Source: Acrocarpospora phusangensis
GTDB taxonomy: Bacteria; Actinomycetota; Actinomycetes; Streptosporangiales; Streptosporangiaceae
Reading direction: 5' to 3'
Length of the DNA: 64,000 nucleotides
Assembly: GCF_016862995.1 (NCBI RefSeq)
Contig: NZ_BOOA01000024.1
Coordinates: 1 to 64,000 of the forward strand
Below the pieces are notes generated by a model. It was not told where the DNA came from. It worked only from the letters and a program-made list of their open reading frames with translations, and searched no databases. Below, in pieces: positions 32,618-41,968 of this stretch (position 1 is its first letter; the number at the start of each line of letters is the position of its first letter). The translations under genes and the position numbers were made by a program.

Positions 32618-32756
32618 TCCCGTATTACTCCGCATACCGAGCCAGCGTTCCACGCCCCGCCACGGCCGGAGAGCGCGAGGTGAGTCCGGGAAACCGAAGA
32701 GCTCGGCGCGGACATCAATGTCGAAATCTCGGCCGAATCGCCCCGAACCTCACGCT

Positions 32757-32795
32757 TATTGGCTCACGTCGCCCAAATCACCGCAACAGCCAATA
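32757..32795. terminator. Possible terminator downstream of lsr2
   Basis: Perfect 8-bp arms TATTGGCT (32757-32764) and AGCCAATA (32788-32795) with a 23-nt spacer lie just after the Lsr2 stop on the minus strand. The long loop makes it a weak candidate. Confidence 0.35.
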
Positions 32796-32808
32796 GGCCC
32801 GGCGTCGG

Positions 32809-33147
32809 CTAGTGGGCCGCCGTGTACGCTTCGATGACGGTGGCGGCGATCCTGCCGCGCTCGCTCACCGGAAGGTTGTTGGCCCTGGCCCATTCCCTGA
32901 TGTCCTGGGACTTCTCCCGGCTCAGCTTGCCCTGGCCGACGCCCACCCGCCGCCCGCGGACCTGCCGCCCCTGACGGAGCAGCCGCCCGTTGGCGATGTA
33001 GGGCGCCAGGAATTTCTCCAGCTTGTCCCTGTTCTCCTGACTGAGGTCGATCTCAAAGGTGTCCTTGCCCCACCCGAACTGATAGGTGGTGGCACCCGCA
33101 GTGCCGTCCAGGTCATCAGTGACCTGCTCAACGATGCGCTTGGTCAT
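32809..33147 (-). CDS. lsr2: Lsr2 nucleoid-associated protein
   Basis: A 112-residue Lsr2, the actinobacterial H-NS-like protein that coats AT-rich DNA and silences acquired genes. The N-terminal dimerisation part begins MTKRIVEQVTDDLDG. The C-terminal DNA-binding helix pair (LSREKSQDIREWARANNLPVSERGRIAATVIEAYTAAH) carries the RGR AT-hook. ATG 33145-33147 is chosen over GTG 33159 because it matches the family start and has GTGGAG upstream. A GC-poor promoter region of ~160 bp precedes it. Confidence 0.95.
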   Translation of the reverse strand: MTKRIVEQVTDDLDGTAGATTYQFGWGKDTFEIDLSQENRDKLEKFLAPYIANGRLLRQGRQVRGRRVGVGQGKLSREKSQDIREWARANNLPVSERGRIAATVIEAYTAAH

Positions 33148-33311
33148 GATCCGCTCCACTTGCTGTGCGATATATGCAATACCCTAACGGCCCAACCGGG
33201 CTGACCAAAAATCCCCGGAGCATTCTCTCGCCTAATCATGAAATCGTGACAAAAGCCCCCATCACGCTCTCCAAGATGTGCGGACGAGAAAGCCGCCAGA
33301 AGGCCGCCTGA

Positions 33312-34379
33312 TCAGGAGACCGCGCGCGGCGGCGGCAGTCCGCCGGGCAGCCGATCGCCGGCCGCGGCGGCGACGGCGTTCCTCAGGTCGCGGATGCCGG
33401 CCCTGCCCCGGTACGGGTGCACGTTGTTGGTCAGCAGCACGACCGTCAGGCCCCGGCCCGGATCCACCAGCAGGGACGTGCCCGTGAACCCGGTGTGGCC
33501 ACGCGCGTCCGGCAGCGGCCCGGACAGCGCCGGGTCGCCGATCCGTACGCCGAGGCCCTGCCGGAACTCCGCGCCGATCACGCCCTGGTCGCGCATCATC
33601 TCGGCGACCGCGCGCGCCGGGAGGACTCCCGCGCCCCCGGTGCGCAGCATCTCCCCGAAGCGCAGCAGGTCCGCCGCCGTGCCGAACAGCCCGGCGTGCC
33701 CGGCGACGCCGCCGAGCGCGTACGCGGTCTCGTCGTGCACCTCGCCCCGTACGCAGCCGCCCCGGCCGGCCTTGTACTCGGTGGCGGCGATCCTCGGCAG
33801 CAGCCCGGGACCGGGCCGGTACATCGTGTCGGCGAGCCCGAGCGGCCCGGTGACCCGGTCGCGGACGAGCACGTCGAGCGGGGCCCCGCCCGCGATCTCG
33901 GCCACCCGCCCCAGCGTGATCATGCCGACGTCCGAGTACGTGTACGCGATGCCGGCGGGCGTGGACGAGGGCGTGGAGAGGATCAGATCCCACCGGGCCC
34001 GGCCCGGCGGAGCCGTACCGACGCGGCGGCCGGGAGGCAGACCGGCGGTGTGGGTGAGCAGGTGCCTGACCGTCACCGCGGGCCGGTCGGCGTAGTGCGC
34101 CGGCAGCCAGGTCGCGACCGGGTCGTCGAGGCCGAGGCGACGGTCCTCGGCCAGGGACAGCACGACCACCGTGGTGAACAGCTTGGTGACCGAGGCCAGG
34201 TCGAAGACGGTGTCCAGCCCGGCGGCGGGACGCTCGGGCGCGAGCGTCTCCGCCGCGTCCGTGTACCGGACGAGTTCGCCCGCCGCCACGGCGGCCACGG
34301 TCACCCCGTCCACCGCGACCATGGCGACGGCCGCCGACGCCACTCCCGGCACGGCCGCCCCGAGCAGGTCATCCAGCAT
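33312..34379 (-). CDS. Beta-lactamase-fold serine hydrolase (YbbE/AmiE-like) in recycling operon
   Basis: A 355-residue class C beta-lactamase-like hydrolase. SVTK (Ser63, Lys66) is the catalytic pair, YSDVG supplies the second tyrosine motif, and HTGFTG is the third (HxG) motif. No signal peptide is evident, so it is probably cytoplasmic. It starts 6 bases after murQ and is the last gene of the operon. In Bacillus a similar hydrolase (AmiE/YbbE) sits beside nagZ and murQ and helps process muropeptides; a peptide-trimming or amidase role here is inferred. Confidence 0.88.
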   Translation of the reverse strand: MLDDLLGAAVPGVASAAVAMVAVDGVTVAAVAAGELVRYTDAAETLAPERPAAGLDTVFDLASVTKLFTTVVVLSLAEDRRLGLDDPVATWLPAHYADRPAVTVRHLLTHTAGLPPGRRVGTAPPGRARWDLILSTPSSTPAGIAYTYSDVGMITLGRVAEIAGGAPLDVLVRDRVTGPLGLADTMYRPGPGLLPRIAATEYKAGRGGCVRGEVHDETAYALGGVAGHAGLFGTAADLLRFGEMLRTGGAGVLPARAVAEMMRDQGVIGAEFRQGLGVRIGDPALSGPLPDARGHTGFTGTSLLVDPGRGLTVVLLTNNVHPYRGRAGIRDLRNAVAAAAGDRLPGGLPPPRAVS

Positions 34380-34385
34380 GCGGCG

Positions 34386-35285
34386 TCACGCGTTCAGCGC
34401 GGTGTCCAGGCGTTCGCCCGACGCGGCCAGCAGGGCGCGGGCCCCGCCCGCCGTCACCTTGCGTTCGATCATGACGACGGCGGTCTTCAGCTCCAGTCCC
34501 GCCGCCTCCAGGGCGGCCCTGGCGTCGGGCAGTCCCGCGCCGGTGATGTCGCTGACGATGCGGGCGGCCCGGTCGGCCAGCTTGGAGTTGGTCGCGGCCA
34601 TCTCCACCATGTGGTTCCCGTACGTGCGCCCGGTTCTGATCATCACGATCGTGGAGATCATGTTGAGGACCAGCTTCTGGGCGGTGCCCGCCTTGAGGCG
34701 GGTGGAGCCGGTGACGATCTCGGGGCCGACGACGACCTCGATGGCGTGGTCGGCGGCGGCGGCGAGCGGCGTGCCGGTGTTGCAGCAGACGCCGCCCGTG
34801 AGCGCGCCGGCGCGGCGGGCCTCGGTCACGGCGGTGACGACGAAGGGGGCCCGGCCGCTGGCGGAGATGCCGATGACCGAGTCGCGCGGGCCGACGGCCT
34901 CGGCCCGGACCACGGCCGCTCCGGCGCCGGCGTCGTCCTCGGCGCCCTCGACGGACCGGACGAGCGCCTCCTCGCCGCCGGCGATGATGCCGCGTACCAG
35001 CCCGGGGTCGGTGCCGAAGGTGGGCGGGCACTCGGAGGCGTCAAGCACGGCCAGCCGCCCGGACGTGCCGGCGCCGACGTACAGGAGCCGCCCGCCGTCG
35101 GCCATCCGGGCGGCGATCGCGTCGACGGCGGCGGAGATCGCCGGGATGGCGGCGGCCACCGCGCCGGGCACGGCCGCGTCGGCCGCGTTCATGCGGCGGG
35201 CGATCTCCTCGGTGGGGAGCGTGTCGATCCGGCTGTTGCGGGGGTCGCTCTGCTCGGTGACCAGCGCGCCTAGCGATTCGGTCAT
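34386..35285 (-). CDS. murQ: N-acetylmuramic acid 6-phosphate etherase
   Basis: A 299-residue MurQ, which splits the lactyl ether of MurNAc-6-phosphate to give GlcNAc-6-phosphate and D-lactate. The N-terminal motif is TEQSDPRNSRIDTLP. The SIS domain has LLYVGAGTSGRLAVLDASECPPTFG with the catalytic Glu, and TGSTRLKAGTAQKLVLNMIST is the family signature. ATG 35285 overlaps the GNAT stop by four bases. It requires a phosphorylated substrate; the BadF-type kinase at the start of the operon would supply it. C-terminal helices end at GERLDTALNA. Confidence 0.97.
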   Translation of the reverse strand: MTESLGALVTEQSDPRNSRIDTLPTEEIARRMNAADAAVPGAVAAAIPAISAAVDAIAARMADGGRLLYVGAGTSGRLAVLDASECPPTFGTDPGLVRGIIAGGEEALVRSVEGAEDDAGAGAAVVRAEAVGPRDSVIGISASGRAPFVVTAVTEARRAGALTGGVCCNTGTPLAAAADHAIEVVVGPEIVTGSTRLKAGTAQKLVLNMISTIVMIRTGRTYGNHMVEMAATNSKLADRAARIVSDITGAGLPDARAALEAAGLELKTAVVMIERKVTAGGARALLAASGERLDTALNA

Positions 35286-36157
35286 GACACCTCCTGGTGG
35301 GCGCCGAGGGCGCGGCGGTAGAGCCAGAAGACCCGCTCGACCCTGGCCCCGACCGCCTTGGCGTAGAAGTGGATGGGATCGACCCAGCCGACCTGGGCGG
35401 TCGCCAGGCCGGCGGCGGCCTGCTCGGCCAGGCAGCGGCGCAGCAGGACCCGGCCGACGCCGAGCCCCCGGCCCGCCTCGGCGGTGCCCATGGGGCCGAA
35501 CCAGAGGGGCCGCGAGCCCCAGGACGCGAACGCGATGATCCGCCCGTCGCGGGTGGCGTAGTGGCAGCCGGCCGCCTGCTCGGCCTCCCACGCCCAGCCG
35601 CCGTGCCATTCCCGCCGGACGAACTCGGCCACCTCGGCGCGCTCCCCCGGCGGGGCGGCGTGCACCGTGATGCCCTTGCCGGCGAGGGCGGCCTCGTCGG
35701 CGCCGGAGGAGAAGTCGCGGGACAGGTCCACGGTCATGTTGCAGGCGATGTCGTACCGCTCGTAGCCGAGGCTGCGGGCCAGACACAGGGCCGGGGTGTA
35801 GCGCACGTCGATGCCGGGCCAGGCGTAGCAGGGCGGGTTGGCAGCGAAGCTTGCCGTCTCGGCGCCCTCGGCGCGCAGCCAATCCTCGGCGGCCCCGACC
35901 AGCGCCCGGCCCAGACCCCGTTCCCGGGCGGCCGGACGCACGGCGAGCAGGTCCAGGTGCCCGGCGGCGGCCTGCCGGTCGGAGATCGAGGCGAACACGA
36001 CGCCGTCGAGGTCCGGGGTGGCGAGAGCCGTCCACCTGCGCCCCGGCGGGGGCGCGGCCAGCCGGGCCACCAGCGCCTCCGCGGCGTCGGCGTCCAGGGT
36101 GAGCGCGTCGCGGGCCAGGTCGCCCGCCGCGCGCGGGTCCGCGAGGGTTTCGATCAT
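35282..36157 (-). CDS. Tandem GNAT acetyltransferase
   Basis: A 291-residue protein with two GNAT folds. The first has LDLLAVRPAARERGLGRALV (acetyl-CoA pyrophosphate loop RxxGLG), the second GPMGTAEAGRGLGVGRVLLRRCL. It overlaps the ABC ATPase gene and murQ by four bases each (ATGA), so it is translationally coupled within the recycling operon. Its acceptor is unknown; amino sugar, peptide or a lactylated product are options by context only. It is not part of the Bacillus or Escherichia recycling sets. Confidence 0.85.
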   Translation of the reverse strand: MIETLADPRAAGDLARDALTLDADAAEALVARLAAPPPGRRWTALATPDLDGVVFASISDRQAAAGHLDLLAVRPAARERGLGRALVGAAEDWLRAEGAETASFAANPPCYAWPGIDVRYTPALCLARSLGYERYDIACNMTVDLSRDFSSGADEAALAGKGITVHAAPPGERAEVAEFVRREWHGGWAWEAEQAAGCHYATRDGRIIAFASWGSRPLWFGPMGTAEAGRGLGVGRVLLRRCLAEQAAAGLATAQVGWVDPIHFYAKAVGARVERVFWLYRRALGAHQEVS

Positions 36158-37161
36158 GCGCAGGCCTCCACGGGGATGACGCTACGCGGCCGCGGGTGGA
36201 AACACGCGTGTTCCTGCGGCGTGCCGCCGCCGTTGCCGAGCGACGGCCGCTCCGCCTCGCACTCGTCGGTGCGGAACGGGCATCTGCGGGCGAACAGGCA
36301 GCCGGTGTCCACGTGCCGCTCGTCCAGGGCCTCGGTGGGCTCGACCCGCTCCGCGCCCGGCCGCTCGACCCCGCGCAGCACCGGGATCGCCGACAGCAGC
36401 GCCTGCGTGTACGGATGCACCGGCGCCGAGATGACGGTCTCGGTCGGCCCGCGCTCCACGACCTGGCCCCGGTAGATGACGTAGAGCTCGCCGTCCTCGC
36501 CGATGTACCTGGCGGTGGCGATGTCGTGGGTGATGAACAGCACGCTGACGCCCAGCCGCTCGCGCAGGTCCTTGAGCAGGGCCAGGATGCCCAGGCGCAG
36601 CGACACGTCGATCATCGACACGGACTCGTCGGCGACCAGCATCTCCGGGTCCACGGTCAGCGCCCGCGCGATGACGACACGCTGCCGCATGCCGCCGGAC
36701 AGCTGGTGCGGGTAGCGCGGGAGCACGTACCCGGGGTCGATGCCCACCAGGGTCAGCAGCTCGCGCGCCCGCTCCTCCGCCCACGCCTTCGACCGGCCCG
36801 TCTGCCGGGCGCGCAGGGCCAGCGGCGCGTGCAGCGTCTGGTAGATCGTCCGGGTGGGGTTGAGCGCCGAGTACGGATCCTGGTGGATGAGCTGGATCCG
36901 GCGGAAATGCGCCTGCCGCTGCCGGTGGCGCAGCCCCGACATGGGCGTGCCGTCGATGACGATCTCGCCGGAGTCGCAGGTCTCCAGGCCGGCGACGATC
37001 CGCCCGAGCGTGGTCTTCCCGCAGCCGGACTCGCCGATGAACGTGACGGCCCCGCCCTTCTTGACGTCGAAGTCGACGCCGCGCAGGGCCTGGACGTCGC
37101 GCCCGCCGAGGATGTGGCCGCGCTGCTTGTAGGTCTTGGTGATGCCGGTGCCGGTGATCAC
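36154..37161 (-). CDS. Oligopeptide-type ABC transporter ATPase (OppF/DppF)
   Basis: A 335-residue ATPase with Walker A GESGCGKTT, signature LSGGMRQRV, Walker B MLVADES and the oligopeptide-transport C-terminal domain with cysteines (TGCLFARRCPFRTDECE). The Walker B glutamate is present, but the following residue is Ser rather than the usual Pro. GTG 37161 overlaps the OppD stop. Together with OppD it powers the importer encoded upstream. Such C-terminal Cys clusters bind an iron-sulfur centre in some relatives. Confidence 0.93.
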   Translation of the reverse strand: MITGTGITKTYKQRGHILGGRDVQALRGVDFDVKKGGAVTFIGESGCGKTTLGRIVAGLETCDSGEIVIDGTPMSGLRHRQRQAHFRRIQLIHQDPYSALNPTRTIYQTLHAPLALRARQTGRSKAWAEERARELLTLVGIDPGYVLPRYPHQLSGGMRQRVVIARALTVDPEMLVADESVSMIDVSLRLGILALLKDLRERLGVSVLFITHDIATARYIGEDGELYVIYRGQVVERGPTETVISAPVHPYTQALLSAIPVLRGVERPGAERVEPTEALDERHVDTGCLFARRCPFRTDECEAERPSLGNGGGTPQEHACFHPRPRSVIPVEACA

Positions 37162-38168
37162 GCGTACTCCTTGCGCCGGGGCGGGGACACCTGGTGGCCG
37201 ACCGCGTGGCAGGCCACGGTGCGCTCGCCGCGGGTGACGGGGGCGGGGTCCACGGTGTCGCAGACGTCCATGCGCAGCGGGCAGCGCTCCCGGAACACGC
37301 AGCCCTCACGGGGCATGGTGCCCAGGGTGGGCGGCCGTCCGGGCAGCGCCCTGGCCTCGTCGATGTCGCCGGACAGCCGGGGGATGGCCCGGATCAGGCC
37401 CTGCGTGTACGGATGCTGCGGCGCCCCGAGCACCTCCGTGGTGGGTCCGTGCTCGACCACGCGGCCGCCGTACATGACGGCGAGGCTGTCGGTGACCTCG
37501 GCGGCGACGCCCATGTCGTGGGTGATGATCAGCGTGGTCAGGCCGCGCTCGTGGTGCACGTCGCGGACGATCCGCAGGATGGTGGCCTGGGTGATCATGT
37601 CGAGTGCGGTGGTGGGCTCGTCCAGGACGACCAGGTGGGCGTTGAGCACGAGCGCGAGCATGATGCCGACCCGCTGCCGCATGCCGCCGGACAGCTCGTG
37701 CTGGTGGGAGTCGAGCACCCGGGCGCCGTCCAGGCCCATCCGGCCGAGCAGTTCCCTGGCGTCGCGCACCAGGGCCTGGAGGTCGGCCACGTCGTGGGAG
37801 CGGCCCAGGTCGAGGAGCTGCTTGCCGACCGTCTTGAGCGGGTTGAGGGAGTTCTGCGCGGCCTGGAAGACGTACCCGACCTTGCGGCCGCGGACCTGGC
37901 GCAGGTCCTCGCCGTCCAGTTTGACGACGTCGCCGAGGCCGTCGATCTCGACGCTGCCCTCCTTGATCCTGCCGGGTGGCTGGACCGCGTTGAGCAGGGA
38001 CAGCGCGAGGGTGGACTTGCCCGAGCCGGATTCGCCGACGATGCCGGTGATGGTGCCGGGCGCGAGCGTGAGGCCGACCCCGGCGAGGGCGGGCAGTTCA
38101 CCGGCGGGCGTCTTGTAGACGACCGTGAGGTCGCGGACGCGGACGCCGGGCGCGAATGATTCGGTCAT
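37158..38168 (-). CDS. Oligopeptide-type ABC transporter ATPase (OppD/DppD)
   Basis: A 336-residue ATPase: Walker A GESGSGKST, signature LSGGMRQRVGIML, Walker B LVVLDEPTTALD, switch His in ITHDMG, and the C-terminal Cys-rich stretch (CVFRERCPLRMDVCDTV). It begins 5 bases after the permease stop. OppD and OppF act as a heterodimer on the inner membrane face. Confidence 0.94.
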   Translation of the reverse strand: MTESFAPGVRVRDLTVVYKTPAGELPALAGVGLTLAPGTITGIVGESGSGKSTLALSLLNAVQPPGRIKEGSVEIDGLGDVVKLDGEDLRQVRGRKVGYVFQAAQNSLNPLKTVGKQLLDLGRSHDVADLQALVRDARELLGRMGLDGARVLDSHQHELSGGMRQRVGIMLALVLNAHLVVLDEPTTALDMITQATILRIVRDVHHERGLTTLIITHDMGVAAEVTDSLAVMYGGRVVEHGPTTEVLGAPQHPYTQGLIRAIPRLSGDIDEARALPGRPPTLGTMPREGCVFRERCPLRMDVCDTVDPAPVTRGERTVACHAVGHQVSPPRRKEYA

Positions 38169-38173
38169 CTGCC

Positions 38174-39079
38174 CTACTCCTCACGCAGCCGTGGGTTGAA
38201 GATCTCGTCCATCGCGTCGACGACGAGCACGATGCCCAGCGTCAGCAGCAGGATCGCCAGCAGCGGCGCCAGCAGGTACGGCAGCGCCGCCGCGCTCGTC
38301 AGCGCCCCGCCGCCGAACACCGCCAGGTTGAGCATCACGCCCCAGTTGTTGGCGTCGAACGGCAGCACGCCCAGGAAGAACAGCCCGACCTGCGCGTAGA
38401 TGGCCCCGGTGACGGCGATGAGCATGTTCATCGCGATGTAGGGGGCCATGCTGGGCAGCAGTTCCCTGCCGATGATGTGCCGGGTCGGCAGGCCGAGTCC
38501 CCTGGCCGCCTCGATGAAGCCGCGTTCGCGCAGGGACAGGGTCTGGGAGCGGACCGCGCGGGCGATGCCGCCCCAGCCGAGCACGCCGAGGACCACGCCC
38601 ATCTCGATCGGGCTGGTGAACTTCCACACGGTGGACAGCACCAGCAGCAGCGGCAGCCCGGGGATGGTCAGCTGCAGGTCGGTGAGGCGCATGAGCACGG
38701 TGTCCCAGCGCCCCCGGTGGAAGCCGGCGAGCAGGCCGATGGTGGTGCCGAGGGCGACCGTGATGACGGCCGTGGCCAGGCCGGCCAGCAGGACGTACCG
38801 CGTGCCGGTGACGACGAGGGCGAGCACGTCGGTGCCCTCGAAGTCGGTGCCGAAGGGGTGGGCCCAGCTGGGCGCGGCGTACAGGGCGTTGTCGTCGCGC
38901 GGCAGCGGGTTCGGGTAGAGCAGCGGCCCGGCGACGCCCAGGAAGGCGAACAGGCCGACGATGGCGACGCCGGCCATCCGGCTGGGCTTGCGCCGCAGCA
39001 CGCGCGCCACGCCGCGCCAGAAGTTGCGGCGCGGGCTGACCGGGGCGGGGAGCACCTGCGGTGCCTGGGTCACGGTCAT
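38174..39079 (-). CDS. ABC transporter permease (OppC/DppC)
   Basis: A 301-residue inner-membrane permease with an N-terminal OppC leader, about six helices and the EAA-loop motif EAARGLGLPTRHIIGRELLP that contacts the ATPase. It overlaps the DppB-type gene by four bases. ATG 39077-39079 is chosen at the overlap; the longer antisense-like upstream frame is not homologous. Confidence 0.93.
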   Translation of the reverse strand: MTVTQAPQVLPAPVSPRRNFWRGVARVLRRKPSRMAGVAIVGLFAFLGVAGPLLYPNPLPRDDNALYAAPSWAHPFGTDFEGTDVLALVVTGTRYVLLAGLATAVITVALGTTIGLLAGFHRGRWDTVLMRLTDLQLTIPGLPLLLVLSTVWKFTSPIEMGVVLGVLGWGGIARAVRSQTLSLRERGFIEAARGLGLPTRHIIGRELLPSMAPYIAMNMLIAVTGAIYAQVGLFFLGVLPFDANNWGVMLNLAVFGGGALTSAAALPYLLAPLLAILLLTLGIVLVVDAMDEIFNPRLREE

Positions 39080-40080
39080 GCGGCGCCTCCCGCCCGGACC
39101 CGGGGATCGATCACGGCGTAGAGCAGGTCGGCCGCGATGTTGGCCACCACGATCGCCACGGTGATCACCAGGAAGGTGCCGCCCATCAGCGCGTAGTCGC
39201 GCGCGCCGATGCTGTTGACCAGCAGCAGGCCGAGCCCCGGATAGTTGAAGATCGTCTCGATGAAGATGGCGCCGCCGAAGAGCATGCCGAGCGACAGCGC
39301 CAGGATCGTGAACAGCGGCAGGATCGCGTTGCGCGCGATGTAGCGGAACAGCACGCCGCGTTTGAGGCCGCGCAGTTCGGCGGCGAGGATGAAGTCGTCG
39401 CCGAGCACGGTGGCCACGCTCGACTTCATCGCCAGGATCCAGCCGCCGTAGCTGGCCAGCGCGTACGTGAGCACGGGCAGGGTGGCGTGCTGCACCAGCG
39501 AGGCGATGTACGGCGCGTTGAACCCCGGATCGAACTCGATGTCCACCGGGCCGCCCGCGGGCAGGATCGGCCACAGCGTGGTGAAGATGGCCGTGACCAG
39601 CAGCCCGATCACGTACTGCGGCACGCCGTGCAGCAGCGAGCCCGAGATGGCGAGCGCGTCGCCGAGCCTGCCGGAGCGCTTGATCGCCGCGTAGACGCCG
39701 AGGGTCACGCCGAGCAGGAAGCTGAGCAGCGTGCCGCCGAGCACGGGCAGGACGGTCCATTTGGCCGCCGACCCGATGAGCGTGGCCACGCCGGTGCCCG
39801 GGGTGCTGAGCGACTGGCCCAGGTCGAAGTGGATCAGGCCGTTCAGGTAGTCGGTGTACTGGCTCCACAGGCTGCCGGTGGGCAGGAAGCCGTACAGCGC
39901 GGCGGTGGCGCGTTCGGCCTGGTCGGGGGCCATGCCCTGTTCGATCAGCTTCTCGTACTGCCCGCGGACGGGGTCGCCGGGGATGTTGCGGATGATCAGG
40001 AAGCTGATGGTGGTGACCACCCAGATCATGGCTGTCCCGCGGGCCAGATGGCCCGAGAGGCGCCGTGCGACGGTGTTCAT
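39076..40080 (-). CDS. ABC transporter permease (OppB/DppB)
   Basis: A 334-residue permease with six helices and the typical RNIPGDPVRGQ stretch after helix 1. The EAA loop is AAELRGLKRGVLFRYIARNAILP. ATG 40078-40080 overlaps the binding-protein stop by four bases and precedes the first helix; 12 extra upstream codons are less likely. It pairs with the DppC-like permease. Confidence 0.93.
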   Translation of the reverse strand: MNTVARRLSGHLARGTAMIWVVTTISFLIIRNIPGDPVRGQYEKLIEQGMAPDQAERATAALYGFLPTGSLWSQYTDYLNGLIHFDLGQSLSTPGTGVATLIGSAAKWTVLPVLGGTLLSFLLGVTLGVYAAIKRSGRLGDALAISGSLLHGVPQYVIGLLVTAIFTTLWPILPAGGPVDIEFDPGFNAPYIASLVQHATLPVLTYALASYGGWILAMKSSVATVLGDDFILAAELRGLKRGVLFRYIARNAILPLFTILALSLGMLFGGAIFIETIFNYPGLGLLLVNSIGARDYALMGGTFLVITVAIVVANIAADLLYAVIDPRVRAGGAA

Positions 40081-41858
40081 CGGCCTGCCTTCTTGATCAT
40101 CCCGAGTTGCATCCACACCCCCGCCGGGAGCCGCAGCACGTCACTGTCGGTGCGCGGCCAGCCGGTGTAGCGGGTGGTGCTGACGAACTGGGTGTTGACG
40201 TAGTCGTAGAGCTGGATGACGGGCAGCTGCTCGTTGGTGAGCTTCGCGAGCGTGCCGACGATGCGCCGCTGCTCGTCCGGGCCGGCCACGTTGAGCCGGT
40301 TGGTGAGCGCGCCCGGGTTCACCCCGCCGACGGTCTCGGGGCCGCCCATCCAGTTGCCCTGCGTGCCCGGCGGCACCCGGGTGAGCCGGCCGGCCAGGAG
40401 CTGCCACCCGTTGGCCGACCCGTAGATCCGCTGGTAGATGTTGTACGGCGAGGGCCCGAGCGCCATCAGCCAGAACCCGATGTCGTAGTTCCCCGCCGCC
40501 AGCTCGTCCAGGTAGAGCGTGTAGTCCGCCGCCGTGAGCACGGCCGCGTCGACGCCGTAGTCGTTGAGCTGGCTGGTGATGGCCTTGGCGGCGGCGACCC
40601 AGTCGGAGAACGACGCCGGCACGTGGATCTCCACCCGCCACGGCGTGCCGTCCGGCTTCAGCCACCTCCCGTCCTTCTTGGTCATCCCGGCGGCCTCCAG
40701 CTCCTTGGCCGCCTTCGCCGGATCCACCCGGTACGGGTCCAGCCCGGCCATCCCGTCCCCGCCCAGCCAGGACTTGGCCGACGCGGCGTGGATGCCGGTG
40801 GTCGTCTGCGCGGGCGTGCCCGCCTCTGGCGAGGCCACCTTGGTGACCTGGGCCCGGTTGATCAGGTACGCCAGCGCCCTGCGCACGTGCACGTTGTCGT
40901 ACGGCTTGCGCGTCTGGTTGAAGGCGAGCGAGACCGCGACCGGCGAGAAGCCCTTGACCACCTCGTTGCCGTCGGTCTGGCGGATGCGGTTGAGCACCCC
41001 GCTCGGCGTGGCCGTGAAGGGCGCGCTGTCCAGCGTGCCGGCGATCAGGTAGTTCCAGATCTGCTGGTTGCCCGTGTAGTTGAGCACCTTGACCCGCTCG
41101 GGCGCGATGTTGCGGCTGGCGAAGAAGTGCTTGTTGCGCACCAGCAGCGCCTCGCCCGGGTTGACCCGCTCCAGCACGAACGGGCCGGCCGAGACGTCCT
41201 CGGCGGGGGCGAAGGAGATGACCTTCTGCGCCAGCCCGGTGACCTGGGCCTTGGCCTTCTCGGCCTCGGGCCCGGTCCCCCTGGCCGTCTTCAGCGTGGT
41301 CCAGAAGCCGGGGGGCAGCAGCTTGCCGAAGACGTGCGCGGGCACGACGACCGTGGACAGGACGTTGCGGAGGAACAGGTTGCTCTTGCTGGCGCCCTGC
41401 GTGACCTTGAGGGTCTTGGCGTCCACCACGCGCACGTCGGCCGCCGAGCCCGCCGCCTTGGGGTCCACCGCGTAGGCGGTGCCGCCCTGCGTGTAGGCGA
41501 GGCCGATGGAGGTGCGCACGTCCTCGCTGGTCACGGGCTTGCCGTCGGACCATTTGGCGTCCGGCTGGAGGTGGATCACGACCTCCCCCTGGTCGGGGGT
41601 GGCGGACCAGCTTGCGGCGAGGCCGGGGTAGAACCGGTTGCGGTCGACAGGGTCGTTCTTGGGCCACGCCAGCGTCATCGCGTCGTAGCCCAGGAACGTG
41701 TTGCCCTGCGGGTTGAACGGGTTGATCGGCGCGGTGGCGTCGATCTGCTTGGCGCCGTCGACGGTGGTGTAGACGCCTGAGCCGGCGGAACTACCGACGC
41801 CGCACGCGGTGGCGGTAGCGATCAGCGACATGGCCGCGATCGCCGCGAGTCGTCTCAT
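40077..41858 (-). CDS. Solute-binding lipoprotein (SBP_bac_5) of the importer
   Basis: A 593-residue family-5 extracytoplasmic binding protein. The lipobox is LIATATAC (Cys19). Family markers include AKWSDGKPVTSEDV and AFNQTRKPYDNVHVRRALAYLI. Family-5 proteins bind oligopeptides and also glycopeptides and murein peptides (MppA, and a GlcNAc-MurNAc-peptide binder are known). With NagZ, MurQ and a kinase in the same operon, the ligand is likely a muropeptide or MurNAc-containing disaccharide; this is inference. A promoter lies upstream at 41888-41917. Confidence 0.92.
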   Translation of the reverse strand: MRRLAAIAAMSLIATATACGVGSSAGSGVYTTVDGAKQIDATAPINPFNPQGNTFLGYDAMTLAWPKNDPVDRNRFYPGLAASWSATPDQGEVVIHLQPDAKWSDGKPVTSEDVRTSIGLAYTQGGTAYAVDPKAAGSAADVRVVDAKTLKVTQGASKSNLFLRNVLSTVVVPAHVFGKLLPPGFWTTLKTARGTGPEAEKAKAQVTGLAQKVISFAPAEDVSAGPFVLERVNPGEALLVRNKHFFASRNIAPERVKVLNYTGNQQIWNYLIAGTLDSAPFTATPSGVLNRIRQTDGNEVVKGFSPVAVSLAFNQTRKPYDNVHVRRALAYLINRAQVTKVASPEAGTPAQTTTGIHAASAKSWLGGDGMAGLDPYRVDPAKAAKELEAAGMTKKDGRWLKPDGTPWRVEIHVPASFSDWVAAAKAITSQLNDYGVDAAVLTAADYTLYLDELAAGNYDIGFWLMALGPSPYNIYQRIYGSANGWQLLAGRLTRVPPGTQGNWMGGPETVGGVNPGALTNRLNVAGPDEQRRIVGTLAKLTNEQLPVIQLYDYVNTQFVSTTRYTGWPRTDSDVLRLPAGVWMQLGMIKKAGR

Positions 41859-41887
41859 GAACTACTCCATGGTTGCCGGTTGCCAGG

Positions 41888-41917
41888 ACGATACGGGCGG
41901 CGGGCACGCAGCGTCAA
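41888..41917 (-). promoter_or_regulatory. Promoter for the ABC importer genes
   Basis: On the minus strand TTGACG (41912-41917) and TATCGT (41888-41893) are 18 bp apart, about 30 bases before the binding-protein ATG. AT-rich sequence just upstream (GAAAATTATTGAC and a GAATTC-centred stretch at 41949-41954) may hold a MurR operator. It makes the importer genes a separate transcript from the regulator. Confidence 0.55.
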
Positions 41918-41968
41918 TAATTTTCGTCCGCATCGGCCGTTATGGAGGAATTCTTTACCTAGGGGCCT

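Noticed and set aside
41870-41885. GGTTGCC direct repeat near the importer promoter, resembling the SARP heptamer
   Set aside because: The copies are adjacent with a 7-bp period and lie between the -10 box and the start codon, unlike the 11-bp spaced sites.
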